The position numbers and the translations under genes were made by a program. The notes beneath the pieces were generated by a model. The model did no database searches, was not told the DNA's origin, and saw nothing but the letters and a program-made list of their open reading frames with translations. A stretch of DNA of 64,000 nucleotides from Amorphophallus konjac (taxonomy: Eukaryota; Streptophyta; Magnoliopsida; Alismatales; Araceae): assembly GCA_022559845.1 (NCBI GenBank), contig CM040123.1, forward strand, positions 315,437,933 through 315,501,932, given 5' to 3'. Shown here in pieces: positions 55,480 through 64,000 of the stretch; within the stretch, counting starts at the first letter, position 1; each line of letters starts with the position of its first letter.

Positions 55480-56590
55480 AAAGACACGCATGAGGCAGAT
55501 GTGGTCTTCGAGTCCGCCTCATCACACAGAAGAAAAGGAAAAAAAAAGAATACACATGAGGCAGACGTGGTCTTCGAGCCCGCCTCATCACACAAAGGAA
55601 AAGAGAAAAAAAGAAGACACATGAGGCGGACGTGGTCCTCGAGCCCGCCTCATCGCACAAAAGAAAAGAAAAAAAAGAGGAAGACACATGAGGCAGACAT
55701 GGTCTTCGAGCCCGCCTCATCACACAAAAGAAGAGAAGAAAAAGAAAAGAAGACACATGAGGCAGACGTGGTCTTCGAGCCCGCCTCATCACACAAAAAA
55801 AGAAGAAAAGGAAGAAAAGTCACATGAGACAGACGTGGTCCTCGAGCCCGCCTCATCACACAAAGGAAAAGAGAAAAAAAGAAGACACATGAGGCGGACG
55901 TGGTCCTCGAGCCCGCCTCATCGCATAAAAGAAAAGAAAAAAAAAGATGAAGACACATGAGGCAGACATGGTCTTCGAGCCCGCCTCATCACACAAAAGA
56001 AGAGAAGAAAAGGAAAAGAAGACACATGAGACAGACGTGGTCTTCGAGCCTGCCTCATCACACAAAAGAAGAGAAGAAAAGGAAAAGAAGACACATGAGG
56101 CAGACGTGGTCTTCGAGCCCGCCTCATCACACAAAAAAAAAGAAGAGAAGGAAGAAAAGACAAATGAGACAGACGTGGTCCTCGAGCCCGCCTCATCATA
56201 CAAAAGAAGAGAAGGAAAGAAAGAAAGAGTCACGAGGCGAACATGGTCTCTGCACCTGCCTCTCTACAAAAGAAGAAGAAGAGAAAAAAAGAGAGTCACG
56301 AGGCGAACATGGTCTCTGCACCCGCCTCTCCATAAAAGAAGAAGAGAAGAAGAGAAAGAACAATCACGGGGCGAATATGGTCTCTGCACCTGCCTCTCTA
56401 CAAAAGAAGAAGAGAAGAGAAAAAAGAGACACGAGGCAAACATGGTCTTTGCGCCTGCCTCTCCACAAAAGAAGAAGAGGAAAAAAAGAGACACGAGGCA
56501 GACGTGGTCTTCGAACCCGTCGCCTCACACAAAAAAGAAGGGAAAAAAAAGAGAGACATGAGACAGATGTGGTCTTCGAACCCGCCACTT
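55480..56590 (+). repeat. Array of ATGAGGC...GCCTCAT units in element F interior
   Basis: About 17 units of 50-68 bp. Each has an inverted pair (ATGAGGC with GCCTCAT, or GAGGC with GCCTC in the later units) around GACGTGGTCTTCGAGCCC or AACATGGTCTCTGCACC, then a linker of A and G only. The arms sit ~18 nt apart. The linker makes long K/E/R-rich reading frames that are not genes. Confidence 0.9.
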
Positions 56591-56699
56591 CATGAATCCT
56601 TCTCCTTGGCTCACGTATCCTACTACCCGACGCCCTTCGGCTCAGTCATTCCAGCCAAGGCCCACTGTCATGATTAATCCACCCGCCCCACCGTGCTCT

Positions 56700-57425
56700 C
56701 CGATATCTTTTCAGCTTTACATCCTACTTCTAACATCTCTCGGCTTGTCAGCCTGATCCCAATATCCCTTGGCTTTTTAGCCTACTTCCCAATATCTTCG
56801 GCTCTTGCAGCCTGCTTCCTAGAATTCGGCCTTCACGGCCTGCTTCCCAGAATTTGGCCTTCACGGCTCGCTTCCCATAATTTCGGCTCCTACAGCCCGC
56901 TTCTCAATATCTTTGGCTCTCGCAGCCTGCTTCCCAGAATTCAGCCTTTACGGTCTGCTTCCCAGAACTCGGCCTTTACGGCATGCTTCCCAGAATTCGG
57001 CCTTCACGGCCCGCTTCCCAATTTCGACTTCTGCAGCCCGCTTCCCAATATCTTTGGCTCTCGCAGCCTGCTTCCCAGAATTCAGCCTTTACGGCCTGCT
57101 TCCCAGAATTCGGCCCTCACGGCCCGCTTCCCAATTTTGGCTTCTGCAGCACGCTTCCCAATATCTTTGGCTCTCGCAGCCTGCTTCACAGAATTCGGCC
57201 TTTACGACCTGCTTCCCAGAATTCGGCCTTCACGGCCCGCTTCCCGTAACTTCGGCCCCTGCAGCTCGCTTCCCAACTTCAGCTCCTGCAGCATGCTTCC
57301 CATAATTTGGCTCTCGTAGCTCGCTCTCCTCGATTTTTGGCTATTGTGGCCTACTTCCAATACCAACTTCGGCATTCACGGCCCGCTTCCCCAATGTCCT
57401 TTCAGTCGTTCGCGGTCTGCTTCCC
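56700..57425 (+). repeat. GGCY-RGCC hairpin array, first block
   Basis: About 25 units of 26-30 bp: a 13-nt hairpin (GGCCTTCACGGCC, GGCTCTTGCAGCC, GGCTCTCGCAGCC, GGCCTTTACGGCC) followed by CGCTTCCCA-NAATTTC or TGCTTCCCAGAATTC. The fourth pair is C-G in one class and T-A in the other, changed together in most units. Confidence 0.88.
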
Positions 57426-58590
57426 TAATACCTCTACTACCACTACACTTATACGTAACAACAATATTTTCTTATGCCACAAAAAAAACAACAAACAAAA
57501 AAAACATAAAAAAATAAATAAAAAAAATAACAAAACAACAAAACAAAAAAGAAGAAAGAAGAGAATGCTTGATTGCCCTGTTTGCATGGTTGCTTAATAT
57601 AGAATAATGCACCTCCTTGGAATTTTCTAGGACCCTGCTTCCTTGCTAAATAATATCGCCCCGATTCTGGATGCACGCGCGTCACGGCATACGCTCGAAA
57701 AGAACCTAACTATGACGGGTGCACACGTCAAGGGGAAGAGTCATGGCTGAATCGCTAAGCCCAACTCACAAAATAAACCTAGGGCAACGCTCCCACACTT
57801 AGCACTTAATGTGTTCAATAGCCTTCGACTATAGGGATTGCCTGAATTTCTTCTTAGCACTCTACGGAGACTCGAATTCCTGCACTCGCGTGAAAGGTAA
57901 TCGTGAGGAAAAAGTTGCCTACCCCCACTGTAAAAAAAAAGAGAGAGAGAAGAGAAAACAAAAGAAGAGAAAAAAGAAGAGAGAGAGAAACGCGGATCTG
58001 AGTAGCCGGGAATCCCCACTGAAACAAATGAGGAGACTCGCGTGAAATGGTGAAGCGAATCACAATAAGGACAAATCCTAGTAGCCGGGAATCCCCATTG
58101 AGACACATGAGGAGACTCGCGTCGAACGGTGAAATCCGCTACCAAACTAAACAAATGGGGGCTATGTGAAGCTACCGAAAGTCGAAAGCCTGGAACTAAT
58201 GTGTAGGCGCTAGAGTGATCCTTGAGTGTCACCAGGAAAACCTGCATATCCCTATGGTTAGGGCTCTTTGTTCACACATTTGCACTGCCACGCCACATAG
58301 AATTACCTCGGGTGAAATGCGTGAATTTAGGCTATGCATGCAAGACATGCGATATCCTCTTGATGGGTGCACCACCCCTCAATTGTGCCTCACGGCCCGC
58401 ACCGCATCTACGAATTACGGGCGATGTCCCTATCCAATCCCTTATAGAGGGAGCTGCCTTACTCATATCTATGATATGCCTACTAACGAATGCTTGCATG
58501 CTTGAATAAAAAATTATATATAGTAAATATATATATATATATATATAATAAATAATAAAAATGTGTGTATACAATAAACTCAATTTTGAC
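57426..58590 (+). other. Unrelated sequence interrupting the GGCY-RGCC array
   Basis: The array stops at ~57,425 and resumes at ~58,590. In between are an A-rich block (57,475-57,560), two ~77-bp copies of AGTAGCCGGGAATCCCCA-type sequence (near 58,001 and 58,079), and an (AT)n tract (58,519-58,545). I recognise no protein and no clear element ends; an old insertion is possible. Confidence 0.5.
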
Positions 58591-59425
58591 TATCGAAGCC
58601 TACTTTCCCTGCGCTGGCTCGTAGAGCCCAATCTTGGCCCCCATGGCCTACCTCTTGCCCTCGCGGCTCGTTAATCTCCCAACTCCGGCTTCTATAGTCC
58701 GCTTCCCCGATTTGGGCTTTCATATCTTGCGCCCTAATTTCGGCTCTTGCAGCCCGCTTCCCAACATCTTTGGCTCTTGCAGCCTACTTCCCAGAATTCG
58801 GCCTTGCAGCCTACTTCCCAGAATTCGGCCTTTACGGCCCGCTGCCCACAATCCCAGCTCCTACAGCCCGCTTCCTAATTTTGGCTCTTGTAGCATACTT
58901 CCCCGATTTGACTTCCGTAGCCTGCTCCCTATAATTTCGGCCTTCACAGCCCGCTCCCCAGCTTTGGCTCTCGCAGCCTGCTTCCCCTCGGCCTTCATAG
59001 CCTACTTCCCTCTGGGCCCTCGCAGCCTGCTTCCCAGAATTCGGCCTTCACGGCCCGCTTCCCATAATTTCAGCTCTTGCAGCCCGCTTCATAATATCTT
59101 TGGCTCTTGCAGCCTGCTTCTCGGAATTCGGCTCTCGTAGCCTGCTTCCCAGAACTCGGCCTTCGCGGCTCACTTCCCATAATTTTGGCTCTTGCAGCCT
59201 GCTTCCCAATATCCTTGGCTTTATAAGCTGCTCCCCCAATTTGGCCTCCGCGGCCCGGTTCCCGACTTTGGCTCTTCTGGCCTGCTTCCCTTTAGCTTTT
59301 ATAGCCTGCTTCCCAACTTTGGCTCTTGTAGCCTGCTTACCTCGGCCCCCATGGCCCACTTTCCCAAGTCAGGTTCTAACAGCCGGCTCCCCAAATTTTA
59401 GCTTTCGCAGCCCGCTTCCCTGATT
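58590..59425 (+). repeat. GGCY-RGCC hairpin array, second block
   Basis: Same unit family as 56,700-57,425, more diverged at the left end, with hairpins such as GGCTCTTGCAGCC, GGCCTTCACGGCC, GGCCTCCGCGGCC and GGCTCTTGTAGCC, again with coupled C-G or T-A in the fourth pair. Confidence 0.88.
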
Positions 59426-59519
59426 TGAGGACACTAAATAAATTCTCACCCCATGTTTACGTGCAAGGGAATATAGAAGAGGAGAAAAGAGAAGAGAAGA
59501 AAAACAAGAGAAGAAGAGA

Positions 59520-60300
59520 CGAACAAACCATGTCAGCTCCCGGCACCCTGTCGGCGCTGACGAAGAGACAAAGAGACCAACATATCTTGTCAGCTCCCGG
59601 CACCCTGTCGGCACTGACGAAGAGACAAAGAGACCAACAAGCCAGGCCAGCTCCCGGCACCCTGTCGGCGCTGACGAAGAGACAAAGAGACCAACATATC
59701 TTGTCAGCTCCTGGCACCCTGTCGGCACTGACAAAGAGATAAAAAGACCAACAAAGCATGTCAGTTCCCGACACCCCGTCGGCACTGACAAAGAGACAAA
59801 GAGACCAACAGAGCAGGTCAGCTCCCGACGCCTTATCGGCACTGACGAAGAGACTAAGAGACCAACAAACCATGTCAGCTCCTGACACCCTGTCGGCACT
59901 GACGAAGAGACCAAGAGATCAACAAACCAGGTCGGTTCCCGACACCCTATCGGCACTGACGAAGAGACCAAGAGATCAACAAACTAGGTCAGCTCCCGAC
60001 ACCCTGTCGGCACTGACGAAGAGACCAAGAGATCAACAAACCAGGTCAACTCCCGACACCCTGTCGGCACTGACGAAGAGACCAAGAGATCAACAAACCA
60101 GGTCGGCTCAGACACCCTGTCGGTCCTGACGAAGAGACCAAGAGATCAACAAACTAGGTCAGCTCCCGACACCCCGTCGGTATTGACATAGAGACAAAGA
60201 GATCGATAAACCGTGTCAATGCCCGGCACCCCACCGGCGCTAGCAAAGAAAAGAAGAGACAGACAAGTCATGTCAGCTCCCGACACCCTGTCGGCATCGA
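59520..60300 (+). repeat. 57-bp hairpin array next to the 3' LTR of F
   Basis: About 13 units, most 57 bp (GACACCCT at 59,884 and 59,941, for example). Each has TCAGCTCCCGACACCCTGTC-GGCACTGA, a nested hairpin with outer TCAG/CTGA and inner CCGACA/TGTCGG, then the linker CGAAGAGACAAAGAGACCAA. Inner-stem variants include CCGAC-ACCCC-GTCGG and CCGGCA...TGTCGG (G-U). Confidence 0.92.
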
Positions 60301-60324
60301 TGAATAGAAAAAAGGAGACCAGTG

Positions 60325-60393
60325 CACCCACGGGCACCGCCTGGCTCATCCTTCGCCTGCGCTACCCGTGGGTGGGGGACATTTGTGGACACC
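60325..60393 (+). promoter_or_regulatory. Polypurine tract and 3' LTR start of element F with flanking hairpin
   Basis: CACCCACGGG (60,325-60,334) pairs perfectly with CCCGTGGGTG (60,365-60,374). The 3' arm runs into the tract GGTGGGGGACATT, and the LTR begins TGTGGACACC at 60,384. An outer stem using the LTR start, as in A, B and G, was not found here. Confidence 0.7.
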
Positions 60394-62280
60394 AAAAATT
60401 ACACACCCAGATATCCCATTCGACCCAGCATCAACAACGGAACTAAGGGAAGAGGCCCTTGAGATGCTGGTCGTCCAGATTCCCCGAACATGCACACACT
60501 ACGGTGAGGCTATTTCCAGAGTCACGACAGTGAAGAGAAATCAACCACCAAGGCCCTCACAAACCACGGGCCACGGAGAAAATTAAACGGGCCATGACTC
60601 ATGCTCAGAACGGGCTCAGAAATACGCCCGTTTGGGCCTTCAACGGCACACTCCCAGGGGTCTTCAACGGCACACCCCCAGGGGGGGCCTTCAACGGCAC
60701 AACCCCCGGGGGGCCTTCAACGGCACACCCCCCCAGGGGGGGCCTTCAACGGCACACCCCCAGGGGGGCCTTCAATGGCACACCCCCCAGGGGTCTTCAA
60801 TGGCACACCCCCAGCGGCGGCCTTCAACGGCACACCCCCTAGAGGGGGCCTTGAACGGCACACCCCCCAGGGGGGGGCCTTCAACGACACACCCCCCCAG
60901 GGGTCTCCAACGGCACACCCCAAGGGGGGGCCTTCAACGGCACACCCCCCAGGGGGGGGCCTTCAACGGCACACCCCCCAGGGGTCTCCAACGGCACACC
61001 CCCAGGGGGGGCCTTCAACGGCACACCCCTCAGGGGCCTTCAACGGCACGCTGTTTGCCCCCTTCAGCGGCACGCTTGGGCAACCTTCAACGGCATGCCT
61101 TTTGCCCTCTTCAGCGGCACGCTTACGGTGTCTTGCAGCGACACACTTCTTGAGCCTATCAGCGGCATAGCGTGAAGGCTTTTCAACGGCCAAACGACGT
61201 GAAGCCCATGCCCTACATATCCTTGGCACGCAGTGAGCTGTCCGAGGTGTCAACCAACGGTTGGGCCACGCAGGTTATTCCCCTGACAGCCAGGACAGGG
61301 GAAGTCAAACCCCATTCAATGCCCGTCACCTCCCGCCACCGTCGTTCGCGCCCGAACGCTCCCGCCGCTGGGGTATAAAATGCCCCCTTCTTCGGCCAAA
61401 AAAAGCGAATAGAGGGGAAGGGAGAGGCATACAGACACAGACAGACACACGCAGAAGAGAAGAAGAGAAGAGAATAAGAGAAGAAGAGAAGAATAAGAGG
61501 GAGTCGTCTGCCCTCCGGCCGCTCCACCCACCACCGCCGTCTGTACGAAGAAGAGAAGAAGAGGAAAAGAAGAAGAAGAGGATGGGAAGCTTTGACTCCC
61601 CCCCGCGCTACTCCGTCCACCATCGTCCGCACGAAGAGAAGAGAAGAAGAATAAGAGAAGAAGAAGGAGGGAGCTCCGCCGTGAAGCCCCGACGATCACC
61701 AAAAGGGAGAGAGCTGAGAAAGAGAGAGAGAGAGAGCATGTACTAGAGGGGAAGGGAAAGAGCACGAGCCGTCGCCCCTGCTCGACCCCAGCTCATCCCT
61801 TTCCTTTCCCCCCTTTGCTTTTCTTTCCTTCTCCTCCGTTGTGCCTCATGTTCCAGCGTTCTGAGGTGTATGTGGCCGGTTGCAGTCTTTATCGGTTATG
61901 AATAAAAATCGCTCTTTTGAGTTCTTTCTTCTTACCATCTCCGTTGGTTTGAATCCGTGCGCGTGTTTGAATGCTCCCCCCCTTCCGCCTCCCGATCATT
62001 TGATCCTTGGCGTGGGCTTTCGTCCCCCTCGTCATTGCTCTTTTCTTCTTCTTAGCATACCCAAGCCCAACACCATCCTTGGCCTTCCTCCCTTCTCCAA
62101 CTCTAGGCCACCTGGCCAACTCTCAACCTTCATCCCCTTGCTCAGCCACCCACCAGTGCACCCCTACCGCGGTGCAGCCTCCCCAGCTCCCAGCGGTACG
62201 CCCTGGCTAAGCCCCTCGCCGGTGCACCATTCTTTGAACCTTTCGCCGGTTCGCCCCTACGGGCTGTCCCCGGTACGCCC
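60384..62280 (+). mobile_element. 3' LTR of element F, left part
   Basis: It aligns with 46,036-~48,017 of the 5' LTR, including the CCTTCAACGG array (60,620-61,050), TATA box and purine-rich leader, with scattered substitutions and array length differences. It is cut at 62,280 by element G; the rest should lie beyond the window. Confidence 0.92.
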
Positions 62281-63658
62281 TGTAGATCGTGATAAATCCA
62301 CACATGAAGAAGAGTTTAAATATGAGAAAAAACACAAGGGGGAGAGATGATATAATAATGAAGAAAAGAAGCACGTGGTGCTACTAAGGAGGGTGATCGC
62401 CAGAGGGGTTACCTCAAGAAGAAACAAAGAAGATCGCGAATACCTGGTGAAAAATAGAACGCAGGCTGGATTGTGAATTCCTCCTCCTCCTTCAATCGGC
62501 CGGCAGATGAAGGGGGTTTTTCTTTATTGATTACCCTTGCAAAAAAGACAAAACAAACAAACAAAGGAAGTGGATCAGCCAAGTGAATGTAGTATCAATC
62601 CCAAATAGATGATATGATGATGAATAGAGAATAAAACATGCGCACCTTTTTTTTGTTTTAAAACCCCTAAAGAGTTAGGGAAGGAGAAGATATGATGAAA
62701 CTAATGCAAAGGAGAAAAAACCGTATGATAACCGACAGAAAAACAACAGTTAGATAAACAAGAAAAACCCCTGCTGTCCCTGATGACAGTAAAGGGAACT
62801 GAAGTCGATGCTGTTGACAGGAAGAAGATGGAAGCAGAGAGCTTTAAAGACCGCGCAGGAAGAAGATGGATAGCATCAGCATCTATGCATAAAAAAAAAC
62901 TCTGATCTCGATAGCCTGCTCTCGTAACCTGCCAACCCAACCCTGCCAACGTAACCTGCCAACCTTCTCTCGTAACCTGCTAACCTTCTCTCGTAACCTG
63001 CTAACCTCGCGTGAGGTCGATCAAGACATCCTTATATAGGGTTCCAGATCCAAGATAACCTCAGATTCGGAAGGATAAGAACGGGCAATGATCAAAAGAG
63101 GCAGGACTCTAGTTCCAATTCGAGCAAGGAGACCATTGGAGGCAAGGAACTACTTAGGAAAGACGAGTTTAAGCAGGACACCGAAGGATAAAACACGACC
63201 TTCAGAAGGGCGTCAAATCACAAATTGACGACCTACATCAAGACGTTACTCAAAAACACGACCATGATCAAGGGCGTCACTTCTTGGATTAAATTTGGCA
63301 ATAATACTTACTTTATTTGAAAATTATGAGAAAACGCCTGAGATGAAGGCGTTACTTAAAAGCACGCCCTGAGGAAGGACGTTAATCAATACTTTGAATT
63401 TATTTTGAAACCGGATAATACCAGGAATTGACGCCCTGACATTTGGTCGTCCTTTCTTTTGAACACGCCCTAGATGAGGTCGCTATTTAAAACACGCCCC
63501 TCGTCAGGTCGTGAATCACAAAAATGCAAAGATCAAATCAAAAACACACATAAAAATAGAAAAAACTTCATATTATGAATGTATTGAAGTTCACTTTGGG
63601 GCGTCAACATAGTGACATGAGATTTGATCAACATAGCGTCAATTTTGGCGTGTCTACA
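62281..63658 (-). mobile_element. Element G: 3' LTR of a Tat-like element on the minus strand
   Basis: 1,378 bp. Read on minus it begins TGTAGACACGCC at 63,658 and ends CGATCTACA at 62,281, with 6-bp inverted ends TGTAGA/TCTACA. A minus-strand TATA box (CCTATATAAGG) lies near 63,032-63,042. The bases CGCCC at 62,276-62,280 should be one half of the target duplication. It inserted into the 3' LTR of F, so it is the younger element. The LTR carries repeated ACG...CGT hairpins at 63,190-63,520. No coding capacity was seen. Confidence 0.88.
63190..63520 (-). repeat. Family of short hairpins in LTR G
   Basis: About eight units at 30-60 bp spacing, of form (A)ACGNCC...GGNCGT(T). The clearest are AACGCCT (63,333-63,339) with AGGCGTT (63,347-63,353), and CACG (63,493-63,496) with CGTG (63,510-63,513). 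Arms vary (GACG/CGTC, CACG/CGTG, AACGCC/GGCGTT), and the outer bases usually still pair. Confidence 0.55.
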
Positions 63659-63777
63659 GCTGCCCCGCCTTGGCATCTGCTTTGCAAGGGAGTGAGACGA
63701 AATGGAGTGAAAGCGCAACAAACAGAATGAAGTGGAGCGAACTGATAAGTAGATGCCAAGGTGTGATGTGACACGCC
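63647..63777 (-). promoter_or_regulatory. Polypurine tract and LTR boundary fold of element G
   Basis: GGCGTGTC at 63,647-63,654 (part of the LTR start) pairs perfectly with GACACGCC at 63,770-63,777. An inner perfect 11-bp stem joins 63,668-63,678 with 63,751-63,761. The tract CGGGGCAGCTGTA (minus strand, plus 63,655-63,667) is the unpaired strand between them. The 72-nt apical loop has CTCACTCCCTTGCAAAG on minus, nearly identical to the loop motif of element B. Confidence 0.72.
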
Positions 63778-64000
63778 TCAGACACTAAGCATTGGAAATC
63801 TTTCCAAGATTCAAAGTGAAACAACTCCGAGTGATTCCAAGGAAGCATCGATTTGCTGGATAAAGGAGATTAAAACAAGTAAAAATGTGCGCATGGCACG
63901 ATAAGGAGACACCATTGGAGAGCGGTTACCAGCCAACGTGGACGTGCTACAACCAAGGTGGATTTGTGGGAAAAATAAAGGGAATTGAGATGGAGACCCA
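63659..64000 (-). mobile_element. Element G interior, 3'-most part
   Basis: This is the interior sequence next to the 3' LTR, running out of the window at the right edge. Apart from the boundary fold it holds no recognisable gene. By analogy with A and B an antisense gene on plus may begin further right. Confidence 0.6.

Larger units (their letters stand above)
46036..62280 (+). mobile_element. Element F: giant non-autonomous LTR retrotransposon (Tat-type signals)
   Basis: 5' LTR 46,036-50,977 (4,942 bp, ends TGTGGAC...GTCCACA), primer site at 50,982, interior 50,978-60,383 (9,406 bp), 3' LTR from 60,384, broken at 62,280 by element G. The first ~1.9 kb of both LTRs align closely. No gag, protease, RT, RNase H or integrase motif was found in any frame of the interior, so it must depend on proteins from another element. 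The interior is dominated by tandem arrays of short palindromic units. Counting a full 3' LTR, the intact element would exceed 19 kb. Tat affinity is inferred from the primer site wording and the hairpin at the polypurine tract. Confidence 0.85.

Noticed and set aside
55441..56595. K/E/R-rich frames of ~200 residues and matching F/L/S-rich frames on the other strand
   Set aside because: Translation of purine-rich minisatellite linkers; no domain, and copies run in several frames.

Overview
The window looks like repeat-dense, probably heterochromatic nuclear DNA of a flowering plant. Almost all of it can be assigned to plant transposable elements: Ty3/gypsy LTR retrotransposons of the Tat and Tekay chromovirus types, a CRM-like gypsy element, a CACTA DNA transposon end and a LINE scrap. 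The only ordinary host-type gene seen is a broken 3' piece of an NRT1/PTR (NPF) transporter gene. No tRNA, rRNA or intact host gene was seen. All statements come from reading the sequence; no search or folding program was run.

Layout. 1-~16.1 kb: element A, a Tat-lineage gypsy element on +, with its 5' end outside the window. It has Gag with two CX2HX4HX4C fingers, protease, RT, RNase H, a second RNase H and integrase. Behind pol come two copies of a module that would fold into four hairpins, separated by a 69-bp tandem repeat. Then comes an antisense spliced gene of 8 exons with a plant mobile domain-like first exon, the 3' LTR boundary and a GC-rich LTR. 16.1-21.4 kb: LINE scrap, CACTA end, NPF pseudogene, a GC-rich stretch and AT-rich DNA. 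21.4-24.3 kb: element B, the 3' end of another Tat-like element on -, with the start of an antisense gene on +. It is fused at ~24.34 kb to element C, a decayed CRM-like gypsy element on - (24.34-28.48 kb), whose presumed 5' LTR continues rightwards.

29,593-40,650: element D, a complete Tekay chromovirus on + with 3.1 kb LTRs and a perfect 5-bp target duplication (AGAAC). 42,169-45,700: element E, a Tekay-type element on + that lost most of its interior but keeps its target duplication (CAGCC). 46,036-62,280 and beyond: element F, a very large non-autonomous LTR element with a 4.9 kb 5' LTR and 9.4 kb of interior. That interior has no recognisable gag or pol and consists mostly of tandem arrays of short palindromic units. 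62,281-64,000: element G, a 1,378-bp LTR of a Tat-like element on -, inserted in the 3' LTR of F.

The most unusual signals are structural. (1) In element A the two post-pol modules differ in stem sequence but keep the same pairings: three successive hairpins with an A4 bulge and a GNRA loop, preceded by a plain hairpin. (2) At the junction of interior and 3' LTR in A, B and G, the first bases of the LTR are complementary to a segment 70-140 nt upstream. The polypurine tract lies unpaired between that stem and an inner stem, and sequences differ among elements while the layout is kept. (3) Several arrays in F, and hairpin families in B and G, vary in a coupled way that preserves palindromes. 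(4) The antisense gene of A has seven phase-1 introns of 81-99 bp, and every internal exon is a multiple of three.
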